64,000 bases of DNA. Source: Lithospermum erythrorhizon (taxonomy: Eukaryota > Streptophyta > Magnoliopsida > Boraginales > Boraginaceae). Position 1 is the stretch's first letter; the number at the start of each line of letters is the position of its first letter. The DNA lies in NCBI GenBank assembly GCA_019722365.1, contig JADFUC010001898.1, positions 496,001 through 560,000 on the forward strand, given 5' to 3'. Positions 12,436-23,770 of this stretch are shown piece by piece. The notes under the pieces were generated by a model. The model had not been told where the DNA came from, searched no databases, and saw nothing but the letters and a program-made list of their open reading frames with translations. The position numbers were made by a program, and so were the translations under genes.

Positions 12436-15400
12436 GGCTGAGGTTGTTTGTGGAAGGGGGTTTGCTGTGTTACAGTCAGTGAGGTGGAAGTGACTGTCAT
12501 TAAGGAATTTCCCACTATACAGACACCTAAACAGGAAAATGAGGGAGTAAATGACTGTTTTACCCTTTTCGAGAAAACAAACATTACAATATTTATTAAA
12601 AAACAATTTCGGTCATCTTACAAGGCAATGGCAATTTCTTTTATCTTTGTAACAAAACAAGCAATTTGTTTGTAAGAAAGCAAATGAATTTTTAAAGCTT
12701 TTATGAAGACAACCAATGAGTTAAATTTATGTTTGTAAGTGAGCAATGAATTAAATTATGTTTATAAAACAACAAGTTAATTTATTTAATGTTTTGTTAT
12801 AAACAAAACAAAAAACAAGCTACATAAGAATTAAATAATACATAAGAATGAATTAATTTCATAATTAATTTCATAAGAATGAATTAAATAATTAATTATA
12901 TAAGAAATAATTAAATAATTAATTACTTAAAAATAAATTAAATAATTAATTACATAAGAAAAATTAAATAATTAATTTTAAAATGAATTAGATCGTTAAT
13001 TACGTAAGGATGAATTAAAGAATGAATTAAAATGATATAGGCTACGTAGGCATTCGAGAATACTACATGAGTTCGTATCTCCGGGGTTCATAGTACATAA
13101 CTGACTTAGCGGGCTACGTGTCCATGTAGATACGATGTACTCAGCTTCAGCAGGTGTCATGTTGTTAAAGTGTATTTTCATTACCTTATATTATATTTTT
13201 TATGATCATATACTAACATGTTATTTTCTTAATTTACATATAGTTCGCGGCCCGTCGTCAAATCTGCTTGTCGATGCGGCGGCTTTATGCGAGGGAGCAT
13301 CAATCACGATCGGTATACAGCTTCAGTGGAGACATTATCGACTTGTGGAAAGGAGGTTGCCGGTGTGCGTCGAGTCGATGGATCGGTGGTGAGACAAGTC
13401 ATGGCCAATGACTAAATCGAGCACTCATCTGCCTACATGGTCGACATAGCTATCCGAGTTACAATGCCACCCAAGATGAATAACAAAGCAACCAGGACAA
13501 TCAGGGTGATTAGTTTGATGATTACTTTGCGTATTGCATATTTCAGAGATTATGCATGATGTTTTTCTATGCTATTTAATTACGTTTTGACTTTATCTAA
13601 ATAAAAAAGTGTAATTTTTATTTCATAGTATAAACATATTCGTGGTAAAATTCATTTACAAAATGTCTAATTTTGATTTCACGGTTGAGAGGTTGAAACA
13701 AAGCAAAAATATGTAGATGTTTATAAGAGAAACAGCGTATTATCTTGATAATAAACTTAAGTAATAAATACTAAATAAAAATGTCAATAGCTTCAAACCT
13801 GAAGCATAATTCGACTTTGTCTTCCTCGATAAACGTGTCACCTTAACCCATGTAATAAGACTCTGGCATCTTTCACAAAAAGCTTGAGAGTAGAAACAAA
13901 CAAACTACTCAAATGTTTATAAGTATACAAGCGAATTAAGCTCATGTTTGTTACTAAACAAACGAATTAGTCGCATGCTTCTTAACATATAAGAACTAAA
14001 ATAATTTATTTGCATGTGTATTTTATTCTTTATATACGATGCATGCATTGTCTTTGTAATCACCACCATATTCAACATCATTACAAATTTTCTTTTAAAT
14101 ACCTCCATATTCAACATCATTTTCTAAAAACAATCATTTTATTATCCTTTTGTTCTTCAACGAAATTTGCATAATCAAAGTTTTTAAAACTATGACCCAA
14201 ATAACGGAACATCATCACGTTTTTCCGGTTTTAGTATTGGTACAAGATGGTAAATATTTTTTCATTTTGTCAATTTCTTCATGTTACTATTTTCTAACTA
14301 ATTAGTGTCTGATAGTTTGTCAAGAGTGCGGGACAAATGTCGATGTAATGTCCATGCAGCAGAAAAATACATGTCAAGCTGAGGCCTTATTTGGTGTATG
14401 GTTCACACAACAGCTGTCGAGATAAGATGTGAATATATTTACTGTATAAGTTAACTAAAATTTTGCTCCGAGTTTTATAAATCGTCATGGCTCTGCTTGC
14501 GTATAACAAATATCTATTATGTCACGATGCTTGGTTGGTATGGGGGATGCCGCCGATTTCAAGAAACCGTTTTCGAGGAAGCGTGTGCGGCGGCGATGTG
14601 TGAGTACGAGTTCGAGCTTAGGAATGGTCACTACAGGATTCTGTTGTTCGACCGATTGAATACATGGCTAGAAGTTAAGGCTAGAAACAAGCGAGACATC
14701 AAAACCCCTTCTTGTCAAATTATGGAGATAGTCCAAACAAATTTCACAATAATTACATTATTTCTACTTTGATTCAATATCAATAAAGACATTTTTTAAA
14801 TATTTTATTTTCGATTTTCTTTTTTTTTTGCATGTTTTACAAACTAGCAAATTATGCTAATGTTTGTAAGTAAAAAAGCGAGTTTCTTCCATGTTTGTCA
14901 ATAAACTAGCGAACAAGTTTTGTGATTGTCTCATATTAAACAAGTTATCATCTTGTTTGTTTCTTTATAAGCGAATTTGTTTGTTACTTCTGATCGTGGC
15001 GTAATTCGCTTGTTTCTACACAATCGCAGGAATAATTAAACGTTTAACAATTATGAGAATAATTCAAGCTTTGTTTAACAAACATGGAGGCCATGTTAGA
15101 TTTGGGAAGTAAAATAGTAATTTGCCACGCCGTTTCTTATTTTGGTGTGTGTATAACATCATCCAAGCTCTTGCTTGCATTTATGCGGCAGCAGTAAAAT
15201 AATGTCACCCTAAAAAGCACGGTGAGACTAAAAGCACGCCCCAAGCAGGTGTTAGAAAGGGTGAAATAGGCTCTTGCCCCTAATGAAACTTCCTCAAATA
15301 CTACACTTACAAATAAAAATTTAAAAATAGTCATTGCAACCATAATTTTACAACATTTGGAGTGTGGCATAGTACTCTGAAAGCACACTGAAACTAGTGT

Positions 15401-15663
15401 TTGAGGAAGTTTTATTTAGGGGCAAAATGGTCATTTGAATTGATTTTGACACTATTTCTGTGTCTTTAGTCCTACTCCTGAAACTTGTACGTGTCAAAAA
15501 TTAAGTGAAATGGCTATTTTGCCACTTACTCTTTGACGATGAGGTTAGTGATGATAGTGGACGGGTGAACCTGAAACTTCCTTATAATTTTATAAAATCA
15601 TTTCCTTAAACCATTTTATCAAATTTAGGAGTTTCTTTTAACCTTTAAATAAAATGTATTTCT
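12436..15663. other. AT-rich spacer with decayed repeat sequence
   Basis: No intact gene. 12825-13015 is built of short degenerate TAAATAATTAATTA / CATAAGAATGAATT repeats. Phrases such as TGTTTGTAAGTAAACAAGCGAATT recur in variant form near 12660-12790, 13910-13970 and 14845-15010, pointing to one old dispersed repeat. Two more GC-rich islands (13243-13392 and 14497-14772) have open frames without a recognisable domain. An imperfect inverted repeat around CCCCTAA(T/A)...AACTTCCTCAAA joins 15270-15310 to 15399-15440. Confidence 0.45.
14497..14772 (+). pseudogene. Unrecognised open patch, possible decayed transposon or gene fragment
   Basis: Open for 91 codons and clearly richer in GC than its surroundings. 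It has a plausible protein-like stretch (FQETVFEEACAAAMCEYEFE, then RILLFDRLNTWLEVKARNK). I do not recognise a family, and no splice-linked partner exon was found. It may be a remnant rather than a gene. Confidence 0.25.
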
Positions 15664-15835
15664 TAACTCCCTCTAGTAATGCAGTTCTTAGATCCGTTTA
15701 CTTTTACCTTTAAGAAAATTCAAATATATGTCTTGTATTTAAATTTCTTTCCATCATCACATCTCACAAATGAGACTTAGTTTAGGGATTTCTAAAAGTG
15801 GAAAATGGGCCTAAGAAATAGGGATGGAGGGAGTA
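15664..15835. mobile_element. Stowaway-like MITE
   Basis: Flanked by TA. The left end is ACTCCCTCTAGTAATGCAG and the right end reads, inverted, ACTCCCTCCATCCCTATTTC. The CTCCCTC terminus with TA target is the hallmark of Stowaway (Tc1/mariner-derived) elements. The ends share further sequence (TTCTTAG, ACTTTTA..AGAAA). About 170 bp, no coding capacity. Confidence 0.72.
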
Positions 15836-15837
15836 TT

Positions 15838-17434
15838 ATGTAGATAATCAAAATTTAATTAATTAAATTATAGAACCCTAATTTAAAAGGATCGATTAAT
15901 TAAATTAATTAAAGGCCAATTTGAGTATGACACGTGGCGATTATGGCTTCGATCGAACCTCCAATTAAAATCGTACATGTGTAAATTAAGGGTTCCCAAC
16001 AATTTTAGTCACCTGAAATTAATTACTAGGATAAAATTAGAGTTTATTATTAAATTAAATCTAATTTTATACCTCATATGATGATGTGGAATTAAAATAG
16101 GGTTCCCTAAATTTACGAGATTTTAAATAATAAATTGAGACCGAGAAAATGGAATAAAATAGGATTTTAGACCAAGCAATTTCCAGATGGCGCCCGATAG
16201 AAAAAAGAATTGATATGGAAATAAGGTAAATTATTCTTGAAAATCAAGAAATGTAATTTGGCGCGCCTAACACTTGCCGAATTTCAAAGATTTTATTTAA
16301 GTTAAAATATATTATTTTAATATCTACCAATCAAAAGAAAGTAAAGAGAATGCATAAATACCTGCCACGCCATTAGAAATCAAATACACTCTTACAATCA
16401 AAAATATAACAAAAATCTGCGAAATCTACGATAAAAGCTTTGTAGGTATTTTCAAGAAAGAAAACCTCTAAGTTTGTTGTTTTCAGTGAAACCCACAGCA
16501 GAACCACCACGAACTACCAAAAAGCCATAAATCTTCGCCTCAAAGTCAAAATAGGAGCACGAAAGAAGAACGGTGTTGAATTATTGCTGCATCTGATTAA
16601 TTCCGAGAACGACATCAATCGGTTAGAATGCGATCGGTCGGATCTCAAGCGTCAAATCACTATGAATTAAGCTACAAAGGCCCACATGTAGCAAAACTTC
16701 GACGAATAGAAACAGCATGCCCCACGTTTGCCGTCGGGAAAATACGGGGAGTAAAATTAGCTTTGAAGCATCGGGTGGCCAGAAGGAAACATATCCACCA
16801 CCAGTTATGAAGATCGAGAATGCATTTGTTAAGCACACGAACTCCGTCGGTATTAGGATCAAACTACTAAGGCTCCCAGAGCTAGACACATATCGAGTCA
16901 AAGTTTGGGGTCCCCGTGATTAAAGTCAGTTAAATACCCAATTGCGGGAGTAAGCTTCTTAGGTACCCCCGACTCGAACCATATCTAGTCGAGGGCCAGT
17001 CTTAGATCAGTCTATCGGTCCTGAGATCGCGTAGGTCTAAACTCTTGCTCGAAATCTCACACATCCAAAATCAATTTGAGAATCATGGCGAGGTCAGTCT
17101 CGCATCCAAATCCTCCATCCCATTTCAATCAGAATTTCAAGATCCTTGCTTGCGGAGTCGAGCTTCGCGTCAAACGTCAAATTGATGAAATCAGCCCGAA
17201 GTCACATACGGTCAGGCGCATCCAAGTCCCAAATCAAGTCTCAAATCGAGTCAAAATTAGAGCTACGTCGAATGTCAGCATCTCAATTAAACCTTGGATT
17301 CGAGAGACTAATAGATTGATAATTCGGTATGATGGACTGATAAATTATTTTTGTACCTAGAAGGATTTCCCCAAAGGAGTTTCATTGTATTGGTGCGCAT
17401 ACATTATAAATAATAAAATCTTTCTACGCGTTAT
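15838..17434 (+). mobile_element. Possible solo LTR (unclassified)
   Basis: A block beginning TGTAGATAATC and ending near CGTTATACA. It has a TATA-type site (GCATAAATACC, about 16350) and, more than 1 kb later, an AATAAAATC polyadenylation-like signal at 17412. GC is higher in the middle (16600-17300). The layout resembles a long LTR, but I see no clear 5-bp target duplication and no internal retroelement region, so the call is tentative. An ACGTG-core motif (GACACGTGGC) lies near 15928. Confidence 0.25.
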
Positions 17435-17441
17435 ACATTAA

Positions 17442-17636
17442 TTACTCTCTCTGTTTCGTAATAGATGAAATGTAATTTATTAAGGGATTGTAAAAGCATT
17501 TGAAGATTGTAAAACATATTGAAAATGTAAAATGCCATTGGAATTGTAAAAGAATAGAATTAAAATTGTAAGTAATCAACTATTCTAAAAAAATAAATTT
17601 TAACTGACGATTATACGATACGAAGCGGAGAGTAAT
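17442..17636. mobile_element. Stowaway-like MITE
   Basis: The ends are inverted and imperfect: left ATTACTCTCTCTGTTTCGTA, right (inverted) ATTACTCTCCGCTTCGTATC, about 195 bp. The CTCTCTCTGTTTCG terminus matches the Stowaway pattern. It abuts the end of the possible solo LTR. Confidence 0.65.
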
Positions 17637-19249
17637 TCTCAAATTAACCCTCACATCACTGAAATACTTATAATATTACATTTAATAAATAACTCTCACT
17701 TTTTTTTTTGGAGAAATCAAAATGGAAGAAAAAAAGCTCATCAATTTTTTCACTGAAATAAAAATTGTGGTAAAAGCACCAATTTTTTTTTATGAAACCA
17801 AAACTGAAGAAAAAACACCAATTTTTTTGCTAAAATAAAAATTGAAGAAAAGTCACTTTTTTTTGTAGTTGAATTCTATTGTGGTGAACTCAATGAAGTC
17901 AGTTATACCGAACCTGCGACTGTGAAAAAAATCAATTTTTTTTTTGTAAAGTCAACATTTAATCAAAATTTAAGAAATCAATAAAGTTAGAGAAAGAGAG
18001 AGAGAGAGAGAGAGAATGGGGAGTGCCTAAATTAAGTCAAGTTAGTGATTTCCTCCAAAAACATCGGGAGACTTTTTGGGATAAGGAAGTTGATGTTTTG
18101 ATCATTTTTTATTTTTATTGTTGTCCCTATTCTAGCAATGGGATGAGGTGAGTGTTTAGTAAGCTGATGCAATTGCTCTTAACCCAATACGATATCCTTT
18201 GACATTCGACTTGGCAATCTAGCTCGGTAACCCATTCTAAGGTCGACCCGTTAGAGTGTATGTACTTGATAGGATTTTAAACGAGTCGAACCGGATTGAA
18301 CTTGTCATGTTTGAACTCAATTGGATAAGTATCGAGTCGAGTCGAACCTTATTATTTGAGTTTATTCATGGAGAATTGAGTCTCATCCAATCTTATATCA
18401 ATATTTGAGGAGTCAATTCAGACCTTTCATCAGGTGACCTAGTGAAAATGGCACTGACACTAAATTCACATTCCAAACGGTGTTAAAAAGAAGAGTGAAA
18501 TTACTATTTTAGTCCCCTCCTTTCATGTGGCTAAGTAGAAATTTGCAAAGATTATGTTGAGGTATTTAGTTATTAATTCTAATTGCGAAGTCATTTATGA
18601 GCTTGAACTGTTCAAACCAAGTAAACTTAGCCCTCTTGTCAGGATGGATATATTCAGATAGATGATGGCTCATACTTAGTGTTTGCTTCTCTATCTCCAC
18701 CTGTGGTCAAGTGGGCATGGACTCCCTCACCTTTCACGGCTCCATCCGCCAAGTGAATAGTCAAAGAATATTTGATTTTTGAAATACTATCTGTGGATAA
18801 TCTAAATTATCTAATGCATCAAGTTGGCCATCGTACTTAGTTTTGACTTGTGGCTATCATTGGGCACACATTTAGATCTTTATTTCAAATCCACTATGTA
18901 CTTAGGTTGTCCGAAAGGCGAAAGCAATCAAAATTGTCTGTTGCTCACTTGCTTCTACTCTTTGTCCCCATCCATTTGTACAATAATTTACAACCTACGG
19001 TCTAGTAGAAATTTACAACCTACGGTCTACAGATATACTCCGTCGTAGTAACTATGACTCTATGAGGCAACAAAAATTCAAAGAAATAATACTGCAAGGA
19101 AAAACGTACTTCAAAGTTTTAGCCATATTACAAATTACAATCATATCGAAATTCATGTGCAGATTCTTATCCACTTGTGATATGAAGATCACATAAATTC
19201 CAAAAAATAAAGAAAGGACGAACTAATATGATGTTTACATAAGATGTCG
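17637..19249. other. Intergenic spacer with simple repeats
   Basis: 17695-17875 contains about three degenerate copies of a roughly 60-bp unit (CCAATTTTTTT ... AAATAAAAATTGAAGAAAA). A (GA)n microsatellite lies at about 17991-18014. A short perfect direct repeat (AATTTACAACCTACGGTCTA) lies at about 18985-19028. No gene seen. Confidence 0.5.
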
Positions 19250-19258
19250 TTCAAATTT

Positions 19259-19861
19259 TTTTTGAAGGGGTTTTAATTTATAGTACTTTTTTTTAGCATT
19301 CTTTTCTTACAAAAAAATTAAATTATCCTTAAAAAAATTAACACCACCCCCTTCCCCAACCATCCACCTTCATCCACTTTCCCCTCATTGCCATAGCACT
19401 TCCTCCTCCCCCAGCCCCCTCTTCTTCAATTTCCCCACCTACCCCATCCCATCTCCCCATTACATACCCGTCCCATGCGATTTAGGATTTTCGGGGAGGA
19501 GGTCGCGTTAGGAGTTTTAGGGGAGGGATCATGAGACCCCAGTGCGGGTGAGGTGAATCCCAGCGAGAGGGAAGGAAGGGGGTAGGGTCGCGATTTCGGT
19601 GTGGGGTGGAAAAGCAGGGAGGAAGGGGAGGAGGAGGTAGGGGTGGGGTAGGAAGGGGGTGGGGGGCAGTGGGGGTGAGAGTTGGTAGGGGGGCAGTGGG
19701 AAAGGAGGTGGTGGTGAGGTGGCAAGAGAGGGAAGAGATGAATTGGTGAAATTTTGCAAGGATAATTTAGCGAGTAACTTTTGCGGGGAAAGGATCTTTA
19801 AAAAAATAAAGAAAAAAAAAGAATGTTAAAAGTTAAATGGATTCAAAAAAGATGCTAGTTA
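19259..19861. mobile_element. Foldback/MULE-like element with C-rich arms
   Basis: About 600 bp flanked by TTCAAATTT on both sides (19250-19258 and 19862-19870), a 9-bp target duplication as made by Mutator-like elements. The outer arms correspond in inverted order (TAGCATTCTTTTCTTAC... with TAACATTCTTTTTTTTTCTT; AAATTATCCTT with AAATTATCCTTG). The left inner arm is C/T-rich (19346-19450) and the right inner arm G/A-rich (19560-19735), so the single strand could fold into a long imperfect hairpin. No transposase coding. Confidence 0.6.
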
Positions 19862-19930
19862 TTCAAATTTCTCGATTTAGTCTATCTCACCTCCTTCCCC
19901 TTTTATTCAAAATAGTGCACTCTTATTTAA

Positions 19931-21882
19931 CTACCTTGACAAGGCTCGCCTGAGCTCCTGAGCCAACAATGTAGGAGCACTAAGATGAGGCAAATGACCT
20001 TCAATGTTCAACATATGAATGGTGCTCCTACCACCAAGGTGGCTTTTCATGTAGGAGGCGACCGACACAGGGACGGAAACATCCTTAGCAGTCTGAATGA
20101 TGGAACAAGGTACCTTAACTAGGCCTAATACACCCCTAAAGTCACTATTGAACACTGTCCGGCACACAAACAATGATATATCAGGCCTCATGTTGAATAA
20201 TGTCCGGCTAAATTCACGGACCGCCGCCGGAACATCGGCTCCCACGGCTAGTGGAGCAAAGCCATTGACCCATGCTTCATAATTTGCCTCCATGGCTGAA
20301 AACACCTTTTCAATTTCCCCTTGCTCAAATCCTCCATGGTAGTCATTTTCTTTGTCATTCAAGAATCTACATATAGATGATTTGTTGTAGTAAGCAAATT
20401 AAATCATAATTATATTGTCATTGAATAATCCACGACCATTTTATAGCGATTGGATAAGTGTTGAACAATTCATAAAAAAGATCAATCAAAACAATTGGAC
20501 AAGACATTTGGAGGAATTGTGTGTCTAATGTATATGCTTTTTATTATGGGAATTCCATCACAAAAGACGCAAGATTCCATTTTAGGACATGTCCACATTC
20601 AATGGCACGTTCTGTAGCTGTTTTTTTTATAACACGTACAAAATGTACTCTTGAACTCTATTAAATTTTTTTTTACGAAAGTTTGATTTTCAATTCACAA
20701 AATTAATATATTTTGGATAGTTAATTAACACACATTACTCATCTATCTATATCATTTATGATGGCTAAGGTTAAAATTACCACCTCATTTATATCATACT
20801 TTATGAACTAATTAAAATACTCTCATTCTAACAAAAAATAACTAATACTCAAAACTCATTTCCCACTTTATATGCCACTATTCAAAAATAACAATTCTCC
20901 CTTAAAAGATTTGATTAATTAACGTTTTGGGATTACGTCGGAAGCTTTATTACAATTACTTTTATTCACTAATTCGAAAATATAAAGTGATATCATTGAA
21001 TTTGATTTTAAAATATTTTTAATAATATTATTTTTTTGTAATTTTCATGTACATAAAAGTAATTGATGATAAAGTAATATCTCGAAAAGTGAAAAAGTCG
21101 GTCATTTGAAATGGAGGTTGTATTAAAAAATAACTACTACTCAAAATCCATTTCTCACTTTATCCATACTAGCCGTTTGTGTACCATCTAACTTGTGCGA
21201 AGTCGTTCATCACTTGTTTAAATAAGTACTCCCTTATGGTTGAGGCAAATTAATGAAGTCACGAAAGGTATACTCATGAAGGATAATTGAGAATCGACAC
21301 ATATCATTATAGCGGACTATCAAACATATATTAATATAAATTCAATTAATCCCAATTCAATATAATTAACGTTTTTATTTAGCGTTTTTTTTTTATATAT
21401 ACTAAACAGTCATATCAATAAGAAAATGACTAGTTTAAATAACTAAGGTTAAAGGCTTAAAAAGAGCACCTCATCATCAATACTACAAGTATGTAATACC
21501 TAGGAGAAGCTCCGATGAGGATAAGCTTAGAGAAAAGCTCAGGCCGGCGTATCGAGGCGAGGATTCCGATCATGGCGGAGAGCGAGTGGCCAACGTAGGC
21601 ACAATGGTCAACATGGATTGCATCAAGAATGTTGAGAAGATCATCAACATAAGAATCAAGAGTAGTGTACCTTCGGAAGTCAAAATAATCAGGATTTACA
21701 CTTCCAGCACAAACTAAGTCACAGAGTACTACACGATAATCCCTCAAGAAAAACGGCAAAATACGTTGCCAGGCTGATTGGTCTGTCCCAAAACCATGTG
21801 CCAACACTAGGACTTTGTCACCTGACCCTACTACTCTTACGTTCAAGGCTTCTAAAAGAGTTTGTCCCATTTTATTGTCCAA
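19931..21882 (-). CDS. D14: Strigolactone receptor/hydrolase DWARF14
   Basis: Alpha/beta-hydrolase that binds and hydrolyses strigolactone and then recruits the F-box protein MAX2/D3 to degrade D53/SMXL repressors, controlling shoot branching (family knowledge). Exon 1 is 21882-21500 and exon 2 is 20366-19931, joined in phase to 272 aa against about 267 for the family. The catalytic triad is intact by position: Ser100 in VGHSLSAM, Asp223 in TAKDVSVP, His252 in IEGHLPHLS. The oxyanion-region motif [13 protein letters not shown] and the [20 protein letters not shown] stretch are diagnostic of D14 rather than KAI2 or DLK2. A few extra residues lie after FLND (KEN). The single 1.1-kb intron is at the position I expect for D14 genes. 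A TATA element lies about 165 bp upstream. I see nothing to suggest it is broken. Confidence 0.95.
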
Positions 21883-22045
21883 GATTTGGAAAATAAATGG
21901 TGGGTTGAGGATTGAGTTGGTATGAAATGAATTTGAGAGAAGAGTAAAAGGGGGGTGGGTGAGAAAGGCTGGGTGGGAGTTGTGAGTTGGGAGTTATGAC
22001 TTTGGAGGTGATATTATTATTGTTTAATGTGCATACATATGAAAC

Positions 22046-22053
22046 TCTTTATA
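22046..22053 (-). promoter_or_regulatory. TATA box of D14
   Basis: Minus-strand TATAAAGA, about 165 bp upstream of the D14 start codon at 21882. The intervening plus strand is purine-rich (pyrimidine-rich on the sense strand), as is common for plant 5' leaders. Confidence 0.5.
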
Positions 22054-22381
22054 TTTGTAGTGGTGAGAGCGAGAGAGATATTTGAGGTTCGTTTGGATAA
22101 AATTGAAGTTGAATGAAAGGTTAATTTTGTGTTCTTATTTGACGTTACTATATTTTTTTTATTCGTTTAGTTTAATTGACATTTAATAATTCACCTTAAT
22201 TAGTGTTTTGAAATATATTTCACACCTCGATAAATTGAATATTATTGTCAAGACATTAATATATAACATTCATCCGATTTGCTTTAATAATCCTCAATTG
22301 GATTAATTTTTAAGATTTACCTTCACCTCGATTGAATGATCAAAACAAGCCATTAGAATTATGTATGTATATGCTAATATG

Positions 22382-22651
22382 AGAGGTAATTGTCGAAATG
22401 GTGTTAGTAAGTGGTATTAATATGCAAATGGTCATTGTAACTGTGTATCATGTGCATAAATGGCCCTTAAATTAACACTTTCTTTAAATGTTAACGGAGA
22501 AAGAAAATTTTGGTAAATTTTTTAGTTAAAAAATGAGGTGTTAATTTGAGAACCATTTACGCACACGATATATATTTATAAGGACTATTTGCACATCAAT
22601 ACTACTTATGAAAATCAAACTGATAGTAAAGGATCATTTCGCAATTACCTC
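22382..22651. mobile_element. Mutator-like MITE with 9-bp target duplication
   Basis: The perfect 9-bp direct repeat GCTAATATG flanks the element (22373-22381 and 22652-22660). The termini are inverted repeats: left AGAGGTAATTGTCGAAATGG, right (inverted) GAGGTAATTGCGAAATGATC. The inner arms also correspond in inverted order (TTAATATGCAAATGGTC with TTGATGTGCAAATAGTC). 270 bp with no coding capacity. It lies just upstream of D14. Confidence 0.82.
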
Positions 22652-22889
22652 GCTAATATGACAATGGACCTTTTATATGTTGTCTGATGGCAATAACTCA
22701 ATCAGACATTTGAACATTTTCCGTGGAGGACCAGCAGGTTGATTTTGTAGGGGGGTGAGTTCGGGAAATTCATTTAAATTTTTTATTTCTTGATTGACAT
22801 GTTAAAGTAAAATTCTGAATATGTGTTAATTATCAAAATAGTCCCAATAGTGAAAGTAGTTGGTGTTTGATCTTAATAATTAATATCGA

Positions 22890-23770
22890 CTAGATTTAGT
22901 CCCTGTTAATATATGATAGTGTAATTTAATTCGCGATCCGTTAACTCTTAACGGTTAAAAATCTACAAAGACCAATTTTAAAATAATTTATATTTTAATG
23001 AAAATTCTTGGGGTAAATTTGTTATTCTAAAATTCTTTATAATAAATTTATTATTTTTTCTTCGTTCTCCTCAATTAGTATAAATCACCACCATCTCTAT
23101 TCTCTACTACACTATCTCCCCCACCACCCACCAAAATCAAAATTATTATTTTTTTAATTAAAATCATAATCTAATTAAATAGAAAACAACATCAATTTGT
23201 TTATGTGAAATCAAATTTGACCAAATCCTCATGCGCTCATAGGGGTGCAATGAACAATAATCACATAAATTAATTTATGATGAGTTCCCACTCAAAATTT
23301 TGTGGTGGAAGAAGCAGGGTTTAATGAGGTGTTTGTTCTTAGTAAACACCACTAAAAATTTATGACCAATTCCCATTCCATTTTATTTTTGTTATTAGTC
23401 TCAGTGGTGTTTGTTCTTTGATTGCTTTTCGGGTTTCATTTTGTCGTGGCGTGGTAGTGACCGGAGGTGTAGAGGTCCGGTGGTGCACTGTTATTTTGAA
23501 GTAGGAGGTGGTAGGGGAAGATTTGCAAATTCGGGGTTGCAGGTTTGGGCAAGATGACCGAACCAGGGGGGGGAGGTGGAGGGGGAGTGCTATTATTATT
23601 TAATTGTTATGCTAATTGAGGAGAGGGATGGCAAAAAATTCAATTTACCCTTTAAAATAACAAATTTACCTCAACAGTTTTAAAAACAATTATAGATTTA
23701 CCCCAAAAGTTGTCTCCACACTTGTTTAACCGTTATAGTTAATAGATCAGGGACCAAAAGCTCCCTGTGT
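22890..23770. mobile_element. Second foldback element with C-rich arms
   Basis: The left arm (about 22894-23140) and right arm (about 23560-23766) match in inverted order over several blocks: TTTAGTCCCTG with TTTGGTCCCTG, TTAACGGTTAAA with ATAACGGTTAAA, GGGGTAAATTTGTTATT with GAGGTAAATTTGTTATT, and CTCCTCAATTAGTATAA with CTCCTCAATTAGCATAA. Toward the centre the left arm becomes C-rich (CCCCCACCACCCACC) and the right arm G-rich. No clear target duplication found. Confidence 0.6.

Noticed and set aside
11941..12675. Plus-strand frames opposite exon 1 of the AKAP17A-like gene
   Set aside because: Antisense shadows of a real exon; skewed composition and no domain.
12996..13181. Copia RNase H fragment suggested by the minus-strand phrase TPAEAEYIVST
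   Set aside because: Resembles the copia STAEAEYIA motif, but nothing around it matches copia; too short to call.
19426..19759. Proline- and histidine-rich minus-strand ORFs
   Set aside because: Produced by the C/T-rich complement of the foldback arm; low complexity, no start or splice context.
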